Shown here: in pieces, positions 25,728 to 36,841 of the stretch
Layout of the letters: each line of letters starts with the position of its first letter
Position numbering within the stretch: the first letter of the stretch is position 1
Source of the DNA: Thermostichus vulcanus str. 'Rupite'
Lineage (GTDB): Bacteria; Cyanobacteriota; Cyanobacteriia; Thermostichales; Thermostichaceae
Direction: 5' to 3'
Length of the DNA: 64,000 bases
Assembly: GCF_022848905.1 (NCBI RefSeq)
Contig: NZ_JAFIRA010000003.1
Span: 1 to 64,000, forward strand
The notes under the pieces: generated by a model
Told to the model about the DNA's origin: nothing
Databases searched by the model: none
The model's input: only the letters and a program-made list of their open reading frames with translations
Made by a program: the position numbers and the translations under genes

Positions 25728-25913
25728 ACCGCTCTGCTCCGGAATTGGGATAGTTTTTACCTGGGCATTTGCTATGGGATCCTGACTGCAATTGCCCCTA
25801 AGATTATAGGGTGCTTGTATATGGAGTGCTTATAGGGTGCCATCCTGGCTAAGTAGAGATCCGGTAAGGACTCCACAAATCTTGGCTGATTAAGACTTTG
25901 CAGAACTCAGGGC

Positions 25914-28900
25914 CTAAGGGGTTTCTTCCGGCAACAACCCTTTCGGATCTTCGGGCGCAGCCAAATGGGACAAATCCACACGGGCTCCAAAAATCCGCGT
26001 CTGGATCCTCTTAATCAGAATGTAGAGCACCGGCACCACAAACAAACTGAGCAGGGTAGAAACGAACATCCCCCCCATTACCGCCGTTCCCAACGACTGT
26101 CGGCTGCCGGCCCCTGCTCCCACAGCCACCGCCAGAGGAAAAATCCCCAGGATGGTGCTCAAGGCAGTCATCAAAATGGCTCGAAAGCGAGTTTCTGCCG
26201 CCTGTACCGCCGCTTTGAAAATCGGGATCCCTTGTTCCAGCAGCTGATTGGCAAACTCCACAATCAAAATCGAGTTTTTACTAGCCAGCCCGATCAACAT
26301 CACCAGCCCCACCTGACAGAAGATATCGTTGGATAGTCCGCGCAGCAACTGCGCCGAGAGCGCTCCCAAGACCGCCAGCGGCACCGCCAGCAAAATAATA
26401 AAGGGATCCACATAGCTCTCAAACTGAGCCGCCAACACCAGAAACACAAACACCAGACCCAGACCAAAGATAATCGGTGCTTGTCCGCCCGACTCAATCT
26501 CTTCAAGGGAAATGCCCGACCACTCGAACCCAAACCCCTGCGGCAACAGTTGGGCAGCCAACCTTTCCATGGATTGGATCGCTTGACCGGAACTGAACCC
26601 TGGCAGCGGATTACCCTGAATCTCGGTGGAACGAAAGAGGTTGAAGTGGTTAATGATGTCAGGGCCGGTGGTTTCCTCGACCTGCACCAAGGTGCTCAAG
26701 GGCAACATCTGGCCCTCGCCACCGCGTACATAAAATTGGTTGATGCTATCCGGGTTGGCCCGGAAGGGCTGATCCGCCTGCACATAGACGCGGTAGTTGC
26801 GGTTGAACAGGTCGAAGTTATTCACGTAGGTGCCCCCCAGCAGAGTTTGCAAGGTGCCAAAGATATCCGCCATCGGGATCCCTAGCAGTTGTGCCATGTT
26901 GCGATCCACCCGTACCTGGAGCTGGGGTGAGTTGGCGCTGAAGGTGGGTGGGTTAATTTGCAAACCGAGCGGGGGTTGTCCCGGTTGGGGTGGGGAGTTG
27001 CCGACAAAGAACAGGGTGTTCGCCGTTTGCTCGAGCAAATTAAAATCGTTGACCCCGCGATCCTGCAGCTGAAAGCTAAACCCACCCGAGACCCCCAAAT
27101 CTGGAATGGCCGGGGGCAAAATCGGGATGACCAGCGATTTACTGATCCCTCCCAAGAAAGGCCCAAACAGTTGTCCCACAATTGCTTGAGCTGACTGATC
27201 CGGTCGCCGTCGCTCTTCCCAGGGTTTAAGGGCGGCAAAAATCAAGCCATTGCTTGCGGAAGGACCCGTAAAGCTAAAGCCCCCAACAATCGCCGTATCG
27301 CGGATTTCCGGGATCCCTTGCATAATCCCCGTCGCCTGCTGGATCACCCCATCGGTGTAGTTCAGGGAAACCCCCGGTGGTCCTTGAATGAAGGTGATGA
27401 AATAGCCCTGATCCTCATCCGGCACAAAGCCTGTGGGCACGATCTGGAACAGCCAGTAGGTCAAACCCAAGCACCCGATGAACAACGCCACTACCAACAG
27501 CCGCAACTTCACCACCCAGCCCAAGAGCCCACTGTAGGCAGCGCGGATCCCTTCTACCAAGCGATCAAACCCGCGCAACAGCCAAAACATTTGCCCAGAC
27601 TGCGGGCGAATCAGAAGAGCGGATAGGGCCGGGGCCAGGGTAATGGCATTAAACGTGGATAAAGAGACCGACACGGCAATGGTGACTGCAAACTGCTGAT
27701 AAATGCGGCCACTGGTACCAGGGAAAAAAGCAATCGGCAGAAACAACCCCAACAACACCAGCGTCGTCGCCAGCACCGCCCCAAACACCTCGCTCATCCC
27801 CGCCGAAGCCCCTTGCAGAGGCCGCATCCCTCGGTCGCGGATGTAGCGGGAGATATTCTCCACCACCACGATCGTGTCATCCACCACCAAGCCCGTCGCC
27901 AACGTCAGGCCGAACATTGTCAGCGTATTGATGGAGAAACCAAACAGGCGCACGAAAATAAAGGTGCCCAGCAGCGCCACCGGGATCGTGATCGTTGGGA
28001 TCAGGGTGATGCGCCAATCTTGCAAAAAGATGAACAGCACCAGCACCACCAAGCCAATCGCCTGCAATAGGGTGCGAATCACCTCCCGTACCGACTCGTT
28101 GATGAACAGAGTGGCATCGAAGGGGATTTCGTAAATCAATCCCGGCGGGAAACTTTGGGCCAAATCCTCTAGGGTCTGCTTCACCCGCTCCGCTACTTCT
28201 AGGGCGTTGGCATCTGCCTGTTTGGTAATGGCGATCCCGACCGCCTCCTGACCACCAATGCGGAAGAAAGTATCGTAACTTTGGGCCCCCAGCTCCACCC
28301 GCCCGACATCGGCAATGCGGACCAAGCTGCCATCCGGGTTGGCCCTGAGAATGACTTGGGCAAATTCATCCGGTTCCGCCAGTCGCCCCACCGCCTGCAC
28401 ATTGATCTGAAACTGCTGATCGGGGGCACTGGGTTGGCTGCCTATTTGTCCGGCGGGCACCTGAATGTTCTGTTGGCGTACCGCGTTCACCACATCCTGG
28501 GCCGTCAACCCGTAGCTGGCCAGCCGCAAGGGATCCAACCAAATGCGCATGGCATACTTGCGATCCCCAAACACAATCACATCGCTCACGCCCCGAATGC
28601 GGCGGAGAGCATCTCGCACGTACAACTCGGCATAGTTGCTGACAAACAGCTCGTCATATTCTCCTGCCTGCGAACGGAGCGACACCACCTGAATGAAGGC
28701 ACTGTCTCCCGACTTTTGCACCGTAATGCCGTTTTGGTTCACCTCTGCCGGCAACTGCCCTTGCACCTGGGAGACGCGGTTTTGGACATCGATAGCGGCG
28801 GAGTCCAGATCCCGTTCCGGGTTAAAGGTGACCGTGATTTGGCTGGTGCCGTTGCTGCTGCTCACCGAGGAGATGTAGCGCAAACCCTCCACGCCGTTGA

Positions 28901-29108
28901 TCTCTTGCTCCAACAGATTGGTAACGGCTGTTTCTACCGTCTCGGCGTTGGCTCCCGGGTAAACCGCCGTCACCGTCACCGCCGGGGGGGCCACCTGGGG
29001 GTAGTAATCCACCGGCAAAAGGGGAATGGACACGGCCCCCACCAGCACAATAATGATGGAGCAGACAGTGGCAAAAACAGGACGGCGAATGAAAAAATCA
29101 ACGAACAT
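25914..29108 (-). CDS. RND multidrug efflux transporter (HAE1/AcrB type)
   Basis: 1064 residues. Starts FFIRRPVFATVCSIIIVLVG, the family's first membrane helix. The proton-relay Asp pair in TM4 (GLVVDDTIVVVEN) and the TM10 Lys (LASKNSILIVEF) are present, as are two large periplasmic porter regions. It exports hydrophobic or amphipathic compounds using proton motive force, as a trimer with a membrane-fusion protein and an outer-membrane channel. The fusion protein is encoded 72 bases upstream; no TolC-type channel gene is in the window. Confidence 0.93.
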   Translation of the reverse strand: MFVDFFIRRPVFATVCSIIIVLVGAVSIPLLPVDYYPQVAPPAVTVTAVYPGANAETVETAVTNLLEQEINGVEGLRYISSVSSSNGTSQITVTFNPERDLDSAAIDVQNRVSQVQGQLPAEVNQNGITVQKSGDSAFIQVVSLRSQAGEYDELFVSNYAELYVRDALRRIRGVSDVIVFGDRKYAMRIWLDPLRLASYGLTAQDVVNAVRQQNIQVPAGQIGSQPSAPDQQFQINVQAVGRLAEPDEFAQVILRANPDGSLVRIADVGRVELGAQSYDTFFRIGGQEAVGIAITKQADANALEVAERVKQTLEDLAQSFPPGLIYEIPFDATLFINESVREVIRTLLQAIGLVVLVLFIFLQDWRITLIPTITIPVALLGTFIFVRLFGFSINTLTMFGLTLATGLVVDDTIVVVENISRYIRDRGMRPLQGASAGMSEVFGAVLATTLVLLGLFLPIAFFPGTSGRIYQQFAVTIAVSVSLSTFNAITLAPALSALLIRPQSGQMFWLLRGFDRLVEGIRAAYSGLLGWVVKLRLLVVALFIGCLGLTYWLFQIVPTGFVPDEDQGYFITFIQGPPGVSLNYTDGVIQQATGIMQGIPEIRDTAIVGGFSFTGPSASNGLIFAALKPWEERRRPDQSAQAIVGQLFGPFLGGISKSLVIPILPPAIPDLGVSGGFSFQLQDRGVNDFNLLEQTANTLFFVGNSPPQPGQPPLGLQINPPTFSANSPQLQVRVDRNMAQLLGIPMADIFGTLQTLLGGTYVNNFDLFNRNYRVYVQADQPFRANPDSINQFYVRGGEGQMLPLSTLVQVEETTGPDIINHFNLFRSTEIQGNPLPGFSSGQAIQSMERLAAQLLPQGFGFEWSGISLEEIESGGQAPIIFGLGLVFVFLVLAAQFESYVDPFIILLAVPLAVLGALSAQLLRGLSNDIFCQVGLVMLIGLASKNSILIVEFANQLLEQGIPIFKAAVQAAETRFRAILMTALSTILGIFPLAVAVGAGAGSRQSLGTAVMGGMFVSTLLSLFVVPVLYILIKRIQTRIFGARVDLSHLAAPEDPKGLLPEETP

Positions 29109-29180
29109 AGGCCAGGGATCCGCTCCAATAGGGGGTTAGCTTGTACTCGAGGATCCGCACCTTGGGATCCCCAGGAGAAT

Positions 29181-30491
29181 TTAGGGTTGGGACGGGGATC
29201 CCTCAGGGGGTCCCCCTTGTTGCATCATCATTTGCTGGAAGATCACCTCATCCATAATCGGTGCGCCATCGCGGATTTTTTGCAGACCAGTCAGCACAAT
29301 CGGCTCATTCGCCTCCAGCCCCTCCAGCACCTCGTAGCTATCGCCCTGAATGGATCCCAGTCGAACTGGCCTCTGGACAGCAACTGCCCCTGGGGGCATT
29401 CCCTCTGCTACTGGCGGGGTCGTTTCGACGGTGTAAACAAAGTTTTGCCCCGCCACCCGCGCCACCGCTGTCACCGGAACCACCAACCCCGGTCGCTCCT
29501 CCCAAATGATGCGGGCTCGCACAAACTGTGCCGAGCGCAACTGCCCACTAGGGTTATCCAACAAAGCCTTGGCCAGAACCGATTGGGTACCTGCTTCCGC
29601 CTGCGGAGAAATGAAGGAAATTTGGCTGCTGCCGATTACCTGATTGCGGCTATCCAAAATTTGTACTGGGGTACCGATGCGCAACTGGGGGGCCCGTTCC
29701 AGCGGGATATTCAAATTGATCTCCAAAGACTGGCTCTGGCTTAGCGTGGTCAAAATCGTTTGGGGAGTCACATAGTCCCCCTGCTTGACCAGCACCTCCC
29801 CTACAACCCCAGAAAAAGGGGCATTGACCTGGAAAAAGCGCAACTGCACCTGCTGCTGAGCGGCATCCGCCTGAGCCCTTTGCACCTCTCGCTCCGCCCG
29901 TAGAATTGCCGCCTCTTGCGCCCGAATTTGCTCTTCCTGGGCCGCCAAAGCCGCTTCCGCTTGCCGCAGATCACGACTGGATTGATCCACCTGCAGTTGG
30001 GTGATCACCCCTTCTGCCAACAAACCCGTGTTGCGCTCGTGCTGTTCACGGGCAAAATCGACCTCCGCCTGCAAACGCAGCCGATCCGCTTGTAATTGGC
30101 TGAGAGTGGCCCGACTACTTTCGACGGCAGCTTGGGCAGAGGCAATGGCTGCCGATTGGCTGGCGACCACTGCCTGCTGCTGGCTAGAGTCGATCTGAAA
30201 CATGGGGGATCCAGCAGCCACTTCGGATCCGAGCTGGACAAAGACTTGGGTAATCTGACCACTCACCTGGGGGTTAATGCTAGCCACCTGCTGAGCCCCA
30301 AGACTGGCAATAAACTCTGAGGCATCCTCTAGCATCCGCTCCTCAACCACACCGATTTCCACAGGCGTAGGGGGTGGCCCATCTCCTCCACCCATGCTTT
30401 CCATCCCTTCCGGCGGCCCCCCAGCTCGACAGGCCGTCAACAGCAAGGAGAGACATAGCACCGGCAGAGCTGTCCACGATCTGGTCTTCAT
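29181..30491 (-). CDS. RND efflux membrane-fusion lipoprotein (AcrA/MexA type)
   Basis: 436 residues. Signal peptide and lipobox (L-L-T-A-C) anchor it to the inner membrane. A lipoyl half-domain (ISGQ-type region ASINPQVSGQITQVFV), a long coiled-coil hairpin rich in Ala, Gln and Glu (about residues 95-225), the second lipoyl half (FFQVNAPFSGVVGEVLVKQGDYV) and beta-barrel domains follow. It bridges the RND pump to the outer-membrane channel. GGGAGCAA precedes the ATG. First gene of the two-gene pump operon. Confidence 0.92.
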   Translation of the reverse strand: MKTRSWTALPVLCLSLLLTACRAGGPPEGMESMGGGDGPPPTPVEIGVVEERMLEDASEFIASLGAQQVASINPQVSGQITQVFVQLGSEVAAGSPMFQIDSSQQQAVVASQSAAIASAQAAVESSRATLSQLQADRLRLQAEVDFAREQHERNTGLLAEGVITQLQVDQSSRDLRQAEAALAAQEEQIRAQEAAILRAEREVQRAQADAAQQQVQLRFFQVNAPFSGVVGEVLVKQGDYVTPQTILTTLSQSQSLEINLNIPLERAPQLRIGTPVQILDSRNQVIGSSQISFISPQAEAGTQSVLAKALLDNPSGQLRSAQFVRARIIWEERPGLVVPVTAVARVAGQNFVYTVETTPPVAEGMPPGAVAVQRPVRLGSIQGDSYEVLEGLEANEPIVLTGLQKIRDGAPIMDEVIFQQMMMQQGGPPEGSPSQP

Positions 30492-30863
30492 GATGTTGCT
30501 CCCACTCCAGGGATCCCGCCACTGGACTTCTCGATAACTTAGGGTAGTGAACCTGAGCTGCCTCGCACCTGCACAAAAACGCTTGAAATTCTTCGCAATA
30601 CAGAACTACGCTGTATGCTTAGCAAAATTTCTAGACGGTTTACCTCTCCCAGCCCTCTGTGTCCCGGGAAATTCCTCGCTAGACTGTCTTAGAGCTGGGA
30701 CTTTGCCTGCCCTCTGCTTATTAGGTTATTGGGAACCGTGGAATCTGAACCATTGTCTGCAATCTTGAGTCCAGTCAAGATCCTCTTCGGCAAATCCTAC
30801 AGAATAGGCTAGAGCTACCCCTGGCTAGAACAATTGGATAACAATTGGATGAGGAAACCTGTC
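30492..30863. other. Divergent spacer between RND operon and secreted-protein gene
   Basis: 372 bases separating the divergent efflux operon and the gene at 30864. It should contain both promoters. I see no TetR- or MarR-type palindrome that would mark a pump operator, and no gene for a local regulator is adjacent. Frames in this stretch lack coding character. Confidence 0.4.
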
Positions 30864-31625
30864 ATGACCCGCTCCTGCCTACCCCAAATGGAGTTTCACC
30901 CGCAACGCTGGCTGTGGAGCTGTGTCGGGGGCATCGCCATCGCTGCCCTCAGTGCTGCTGCCGCTTGGGCCCGCCCTGTGCTGGAAGTGCGCATGACCTT
31001 GGGATTGCCCATCAACCCCAATTACTGGTACATGGTGGCCCTGAGCCGTGCCGGTAGCCCTGGCCCCACCGCCAACCTAGTGGATCCCAACGTCAGCTTG
31101 GGGCCCAATGACTATGCCTTTGTGCGGGACTGGGATTATTTGATTCGGGTCACTCCCCTCAACGACGAGTCGGTTTTGCAGTCCACTATCCAGCGTTTTG
31201 GCGAGCCAGAACGGGAATTTGCGGTCGGCTTTAACGAAGTACGGGTGGATCGCCTCAGCCGCGACCGAGATACCCTGAACTTCCAAATCGACATCTCCGA
31301 ATTGGAGGGCTTAGATGGGCAAGAACAAGATATTCAAGTGGCGCTACTCACCGCCCGTGCCCCTTTCCGAGTCGCTTCTGAAGAAGCCAACCTGGCTATC
31401 GATGCTACCCGTGGGGATTTGCCCAACTTCTATCGCCTCAGTCTGTCCAACCAACGGCAGGTGATTGTGGATGATCCGCAACGACAAGAAACGGTACGCC
31501 GCAGCCGCGAGTTAATTCAGATGGGCACCGGAGCCACCACCACCCGCGACATTATTGAGGGGGGAGCTTTAGAAATTCTGGCCGCCAACATCCTGACTTT
31601 TGATTTGCGCCTGGTGGATCGATAA
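30864..31625 (+). CDS. Secreted protein of unknown function
   Basis: 253 residues. The ATG at 30864 follows GAGGAAA by six bases; TTG at 30834 or ATG at 30849 would add 10 or 5 residues. An N-terminal basic region and a hydrophobic stretch (CVGGIAIAALSAAAAWARP) form a signal peptide. The mature part is about 210 residues, soluble, with mixed alpha/beta composition (YWYMVALSRAGSPGPT, DWDYLIRVTPLNDESV). No family recognised; probably conserved in cyanobacteria and exported to periplasm or lumen. Confidence 0.65.
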   Translation: MTRSCLPQMEFHPQRWLWSCVGGIAIAALSAAAAWARPVLEVRMTLGLPINPNYWYMVALSRAGSPGPTANLVDPNVSLGPNDYAFVRDWDYLIRVTPLNDESVLQSTIQRFGEPEREFAVGFNEVRVDRLSRDRDTLNFQIDISELEGLDGQEQDIQVALLTARAPFRVASEEANLAIDATRGDLPNFYRLSLSNQRQVIVDDPQRQETVRRSRELIQMGTGATTTRDIIEGGALEILAANILTFDLRLVDR

Positions 31626-32012
31626 GGGTTTGATGAAGGCAAGGATTGCTTCACCCCACCTCACCTGCCAGATTTTGTGGAGGCTTGGAAGCGGCGGGTG
31701 GTTCTGTACTACAGCCTGAAGTGAAAGTCCTAGAAATCCAACCCTACGCGCTAATCAAACAACGGCTGCTGCTGGAATGTACGGCTCTCCTTATCTTAAA
31801 GGGCGTAAAACTGCGCACCTCCGCACCCCTGGAAGCCAGAAGCCCACTCGGTCGGTCGGATCCCATCCTTTACAATGGACTACGATGTTGTCGCCCGTGG
31901 TGTCAACCAGGGGTCGTGTCTGTGGATTTTGTTTGAAGGTGCTGAAGTGTTTTGGCGAACGGAGGTTTCGGTGTTGGGAGCAGGAGAGCGTTCGCATGGA
32001 GTTCCTACGGGG
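31626..32012. other. Spacer upstream of DUF2808 gene
   Basis: 387 bases. TACAAT around 31870-31875 could be a -10 element, but no matching -35 is evident. Several frames are open here, including one continuous with the downstream gene from 31875, but their composition is not protein-like and the signal peptide of the next gene begins at 32013. No RNA structure recognised. Confidence 0.35.
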
Positions 32013-32531
32013 ATGAAGCTGCTGTTGGCAGGATTACTGCTGGGGGGGCTGGGATCCCTGGTGATACCCCGCTCTGTAGAGGCACAGTCAGGCTTGGTGA
32101 TCACCGGCAGCGAAGGGGTACCTGTCCTCAGCTATCGGCTCGATTTTCGCGGTATTCGCGGACGGTTAGAGCGCTACCGTCTGACGATTCCCCCTCAGGA
32201 TCTGGCGGTGGCAGAAGTGCAGATCAATGGGGATAGAAATTTTGATGCCCGTATCGATCCCGAAAATGTGCGATTGGAGGTGGAGGGCAACCCGGTGGAG
32301 CTCGATGAGGTGTACTGGAACGAAGAATTTCGCTCTTTGGAGGTGGTAGCTCGTCAACCGATTGCGGCTGGACAAGAGATGCGATTGGTTCTTTCCAATG
32401 TCCGCAACCCTAGTGCTGCCGGGATCTATCGGGTGGAGGCGCGGGTGCGCGGCACAGAACCAAACCCCCTCTTCCGTAATGTCGGCAACTGGTTGATCAC
32501 CATCGATGATCCGGAGCGGATCGGGTTCTAG
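32013..32531 (+). CDS. Secreted DUF2808-like protein
   Basis: 172 residues from the ATG at 32013. A signal peptide (LLLAGLLLGGLGSLVIPRSVEAQ) precedes one beta-rich domain that resembles DUF2808, a family found mainly in cyanobacteria: RYRLTIPPQDLAVAEVQI, then VRLEVEGNPVELDEVYWNE and LSNVRNPSAAGIYRVEA. Function unknown; extracytoplasmic location is predicted. uppP begins 45 bases downstream and may be co-transcribed. No clear ribosome site near this ATG. Confidence 0.65.
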   Translation: MKLLLAGLLLGGLGSLVIPRSVEAQSGLVITGSEGVPVLSYRLDFRGIRGRLERYRLTIPPQDLAVAEVQINGDRNFDARIDPENVRLEVEGNPVELDEVYWNEEFRSLEVVARQPIAAGQEMRLVLSNVRNPSAAGIYRVEARVRGTEPNPLFRNVGNWLITIDDPERIGF

Positions 32532-32576
32532 AGGAAGGTTGGCTCAGGGGTTGAGGGAGAAGAGAGGGCTTGGTCT

Positions 32577-33410
32577 TTGCTGTTGGCTGACATTTGGTAT
32601 CCCAACTGGTGGCAGGCCCTCATTTTGGGTATGGTGCAGGGGCTGACCGAGTTTATTCCGATTAGCAGTACCGCCCATCTGCGGGTCTTTCCGGCCTTGG
32701 TGGGATGGCCGGATGCAGGCGCCTCCTTTACTGCGGTGATCCAGTTGGGCAGTTTGCTGGCGGTGTTGATCTACTTTGCCTCCGACTTGCGACAACTCCT
32801 CCTAGCCTCTTGGAACGCCTGGCAAAAGCGAGACTTTCATCAGGAAGCATGGCGGCTCTTGGTCGGGATCCTGGTGGGAACATTGCCGATTGTGGTGGTG
32901 GGGTTAGCGATCAAGGTGATCTGGGGATCCCCGCCACGTCAGTTGTGGGTGATTGCCGCAGCCGCCATTGGTCTGGCCCTGCTGTTGGGGTGGGCAGAAC
33001 AGACGGGTAAACGAGAGCGGGATGTTCATAGCCTCGGCATTTGGGATGGGATCTGGGTGGGGTTGGCCCAAACGTTGGCTCTGATTCCAGGAGTTTCTCG
33101 GTCGGGAGCCACCATTACTGCCGGGTTGTTCCTCAATTTGCAGCGTTCTGTGGCCGCTCGTTATTCTTTCTTGTTGGGGATCCCAGCTTTGTTTTTGGCG
33201 GGAGGGCTGGAATTTATCTCGGATTTTGAGGTGGAGGCTTTGCTGTCGCAAGCGGTGGGCACTGTCTCTGCGTTTGTCTTTTCTTATCTCTCGATCGATT
33301 GGTTGCTTCAGTTTTTGCAGCGCAGCAGCACCTGGCTGTTCATCTTTTACCGGATTGGCTTTGGCTTGTTTATTGTCTTGGGCCTGACACTAGGATTCTT
33401 AAGACCCTAA
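32577..33410 (+). CDS. uppP: Undecaprenyl-diphosphate phosphatase
   Basis: 277 residues with about eight membrane helices. The catalytic signature QGLTEFIPISSTAHLR lies near residues 22-37 and the second motif PGVSRSGATI near 171-180. The enzyme recycles C55-PP to C55-P, the lipid carrier for peptidoglycan and surface polysaccharides, and is linked to bacitracin resistance. The start appears to be TTG at 32577 (or TTG at 32583), since the first in-frame ATG falls inside the family N-terminus. Confidence 0.92.
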   Translation: MLLADIWYPNWWQALILGMVQGLTEFIPISSTAHLRVFPALVGWPDAGASFTAVIQLGSLLAVLIYFASDLRQLLLASWNAWQKRDFHQEAWRLLVGILVGTLPIVVVGLAIKVIWGSPPRQLWVIAAAAIGLALLLGWAEQTGKRERDVHSLGIWDGIWVGLAQTLALIPGVSRSGATITAGLFLNLQRSVAARYSFLLGIPALFLAGGLEFISDFEVEALLSQAVGTVSAFVFSYLSIDWLLQFLQRSSTWLFIFYRIGFGLFIVLGLTLGFLRP

Positions 33411-33420
33411 TCCGTTGCGG

Positions 33421-34032
33421 TCAACCGCAATCCGTAGGGATCCCTGAAGTAGTCGCTCCTTTGGGGAGGCTTTTCCGACTGAGAAGATTGGCCTCACAAA
33501 CTCTGAAGATCTGTTGTAGCAACCCTAACAGTTGCCCCATATCGCCAGTGGCATAGGGCGAGGATTCATAAACACTACCCAACGATACAAGTTTGTAAAA
33601 TTGCCAGGTGGTGCCATTGGTTACAATTCCGAAAATGTCAATGTCCCATCCCGTCTGCTGGTTTTGCCATTGACAGGCTTGCATTGCCACCAAACACTGA
33701 GCTAAACCCTGTTCAAAATCATCCTTTTTAGCTTCGATAATGCAAAGGCATGGGTTTTCCAAATACCGTTTGCGTTCTGCGATCAGATAATCGACAAATC
33801 CAGTTGCCTGTTCCCCTTCTAGAGGCACACCTTTCCAAATCTTGAGGTGTTGAGTGGTGAGAATAGCTTCTTCACAAATCGCATCGATCAATAGCTTTTT
33901 AGATTCTTCATAGCTCTGGAGATCAAATGACCTTTCCAGTCGGGTTAGGCGCTCTTGAAAAAAATCACTGAGGGGGGCGCGCTCCGCTTTTAGCGGCCAC
34001 GGGAGCAGATCAGTCAGACCCAGCTGTTTCAT
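33421..34032 (-). CDS. PD-(D/E)XK nuclease-like protein of unknown function
   Basis: 203 residues from the ATG at 34032 (TTG at 34044 adds four). The core has a GFVDYLIAERKR segment and a C-L-C-I-I-E-A-K-K strand, i.e. the D..ExK pattern of restriction-endonuclease-like folds, followed by a Gln-rich helix (LAQCLVAMQA) and a FGIVTNGTTWQFYKL segment. Such proteins are widespread in cyanobacteria, often near transposable elements, and are annotated only as hypothetical or endonuclease-like. No methyltransferase partner is adjacent. It converges with uppP ten bases away. Confidence 0.65.
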   Translation of the reverse strand: MKQLGLTDLLPWPLKAERAPLSDFFQERLTRLERSFDLQSYEESKKLLIDAICEEAILTTQHLKIWKGVPLEGEQATGFVDYLIAERKRYLENPCLCIIEAKKDDFEQGLAQCLVAMQACQWQNQQTGWDIDIFGIVTNGTTWQFYKLVSLGSVYESSPYATGDMGQLLGLLQQIFRVCEANLLSRKSLPKGATTSGIPTDCG

Positions 34033-34179
34033 GGCTTGCGCCAAGGAATAACTGGAGAATTGTTTTTTTGGGTATAGGCGGCAGGCATAGCAACAATCCC
34101 CTGCTCAAAATGACGGCTCCGACTCCATTGAGTCTAACAGGGGGGGAACAGAATACCTTCTGACCTAGAGCGGATCCCT

Positions 34180-34380
34180 TTAGCGCCGTTTGGAACAGCG
34201 CCGCAGCAACCAACTGGCGGCGGCTCGATCTCCTTCATCCCAGGCCAATCGTTCCACAGCCACCATCACCATCGAGGCAATGACTGCCTCACTCAGACGT
34301 CGGGAACGTAAATCCTGCACGGCTGAGGTGGCGGCCTCGAGGTCGCGGCTACGGATCGCACGGAGCAGATCGTCAGACAT
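34180..34380 (-). CDS. Small helical protein, unknown
   Basis: 66 residues, MSDDLLRAIRSRDLEAATSA.., Arg- and Ala-rich and predicted almost entirely helical; two helix-turn-helix-like repeats (LLRAIRSRDLEAA and AVERLAWDEGDRAAA) recall ankyrin-type packing. Starts at an ATG after a spacer. Composition is protein-like and nothing overlaps on the other strand, so I consider it likely real. It could be co-transcribed with the nuclease-like gene downstream. No function assigned. Confidence 0.5.
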   Translation of the reverse strand: MSDDLLRAIRSRDLEAATSAVQDLRSRRLSEAVIASMVMVAVERLAWDEGDRAAASWLLRRCSKRR

Positions 34381-34569
34381 AGGCGAGGGCCAACTAGCCT
34401 TATTACCATTCCTTCTGTCACACTTCTACCCCAAAAGGAAGAAGTTTCCGTTTTGCTTCCACTTTCCGTCAGAGATTGCAAGGGTTTGTCTTGCTTCCTC
34501 AAAGTGCCTTAGGAAACGTTACATTTTTGCTACTGGATGTGGAGATCCTTTGTGTTCTCATCGGGATCC

Positions 34570-36687
<2,118 letters not shown>

Positions 36688-36841
36688 GGGCGAAGATTCT
36701 CTCGGCTGAACTGCAAGCCTTGAACTGCCAGCGGGCAAAGCTCGAGATCAGTTCGAACAAACTCCCGGCAGCTCCCGGCTCCGTTATTGTTGTATTGTTG
36801 CACACTTCCTGAGAGGAGATTTCCGCCACCTCTACTGGAGA

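Noticed and set aside
31646-31936. 96-codon plus-strand frame before the DUF2808 gene
   Set aside because: No family pattern, and it overlaps the likely promoter region of the DUF2808 gene.
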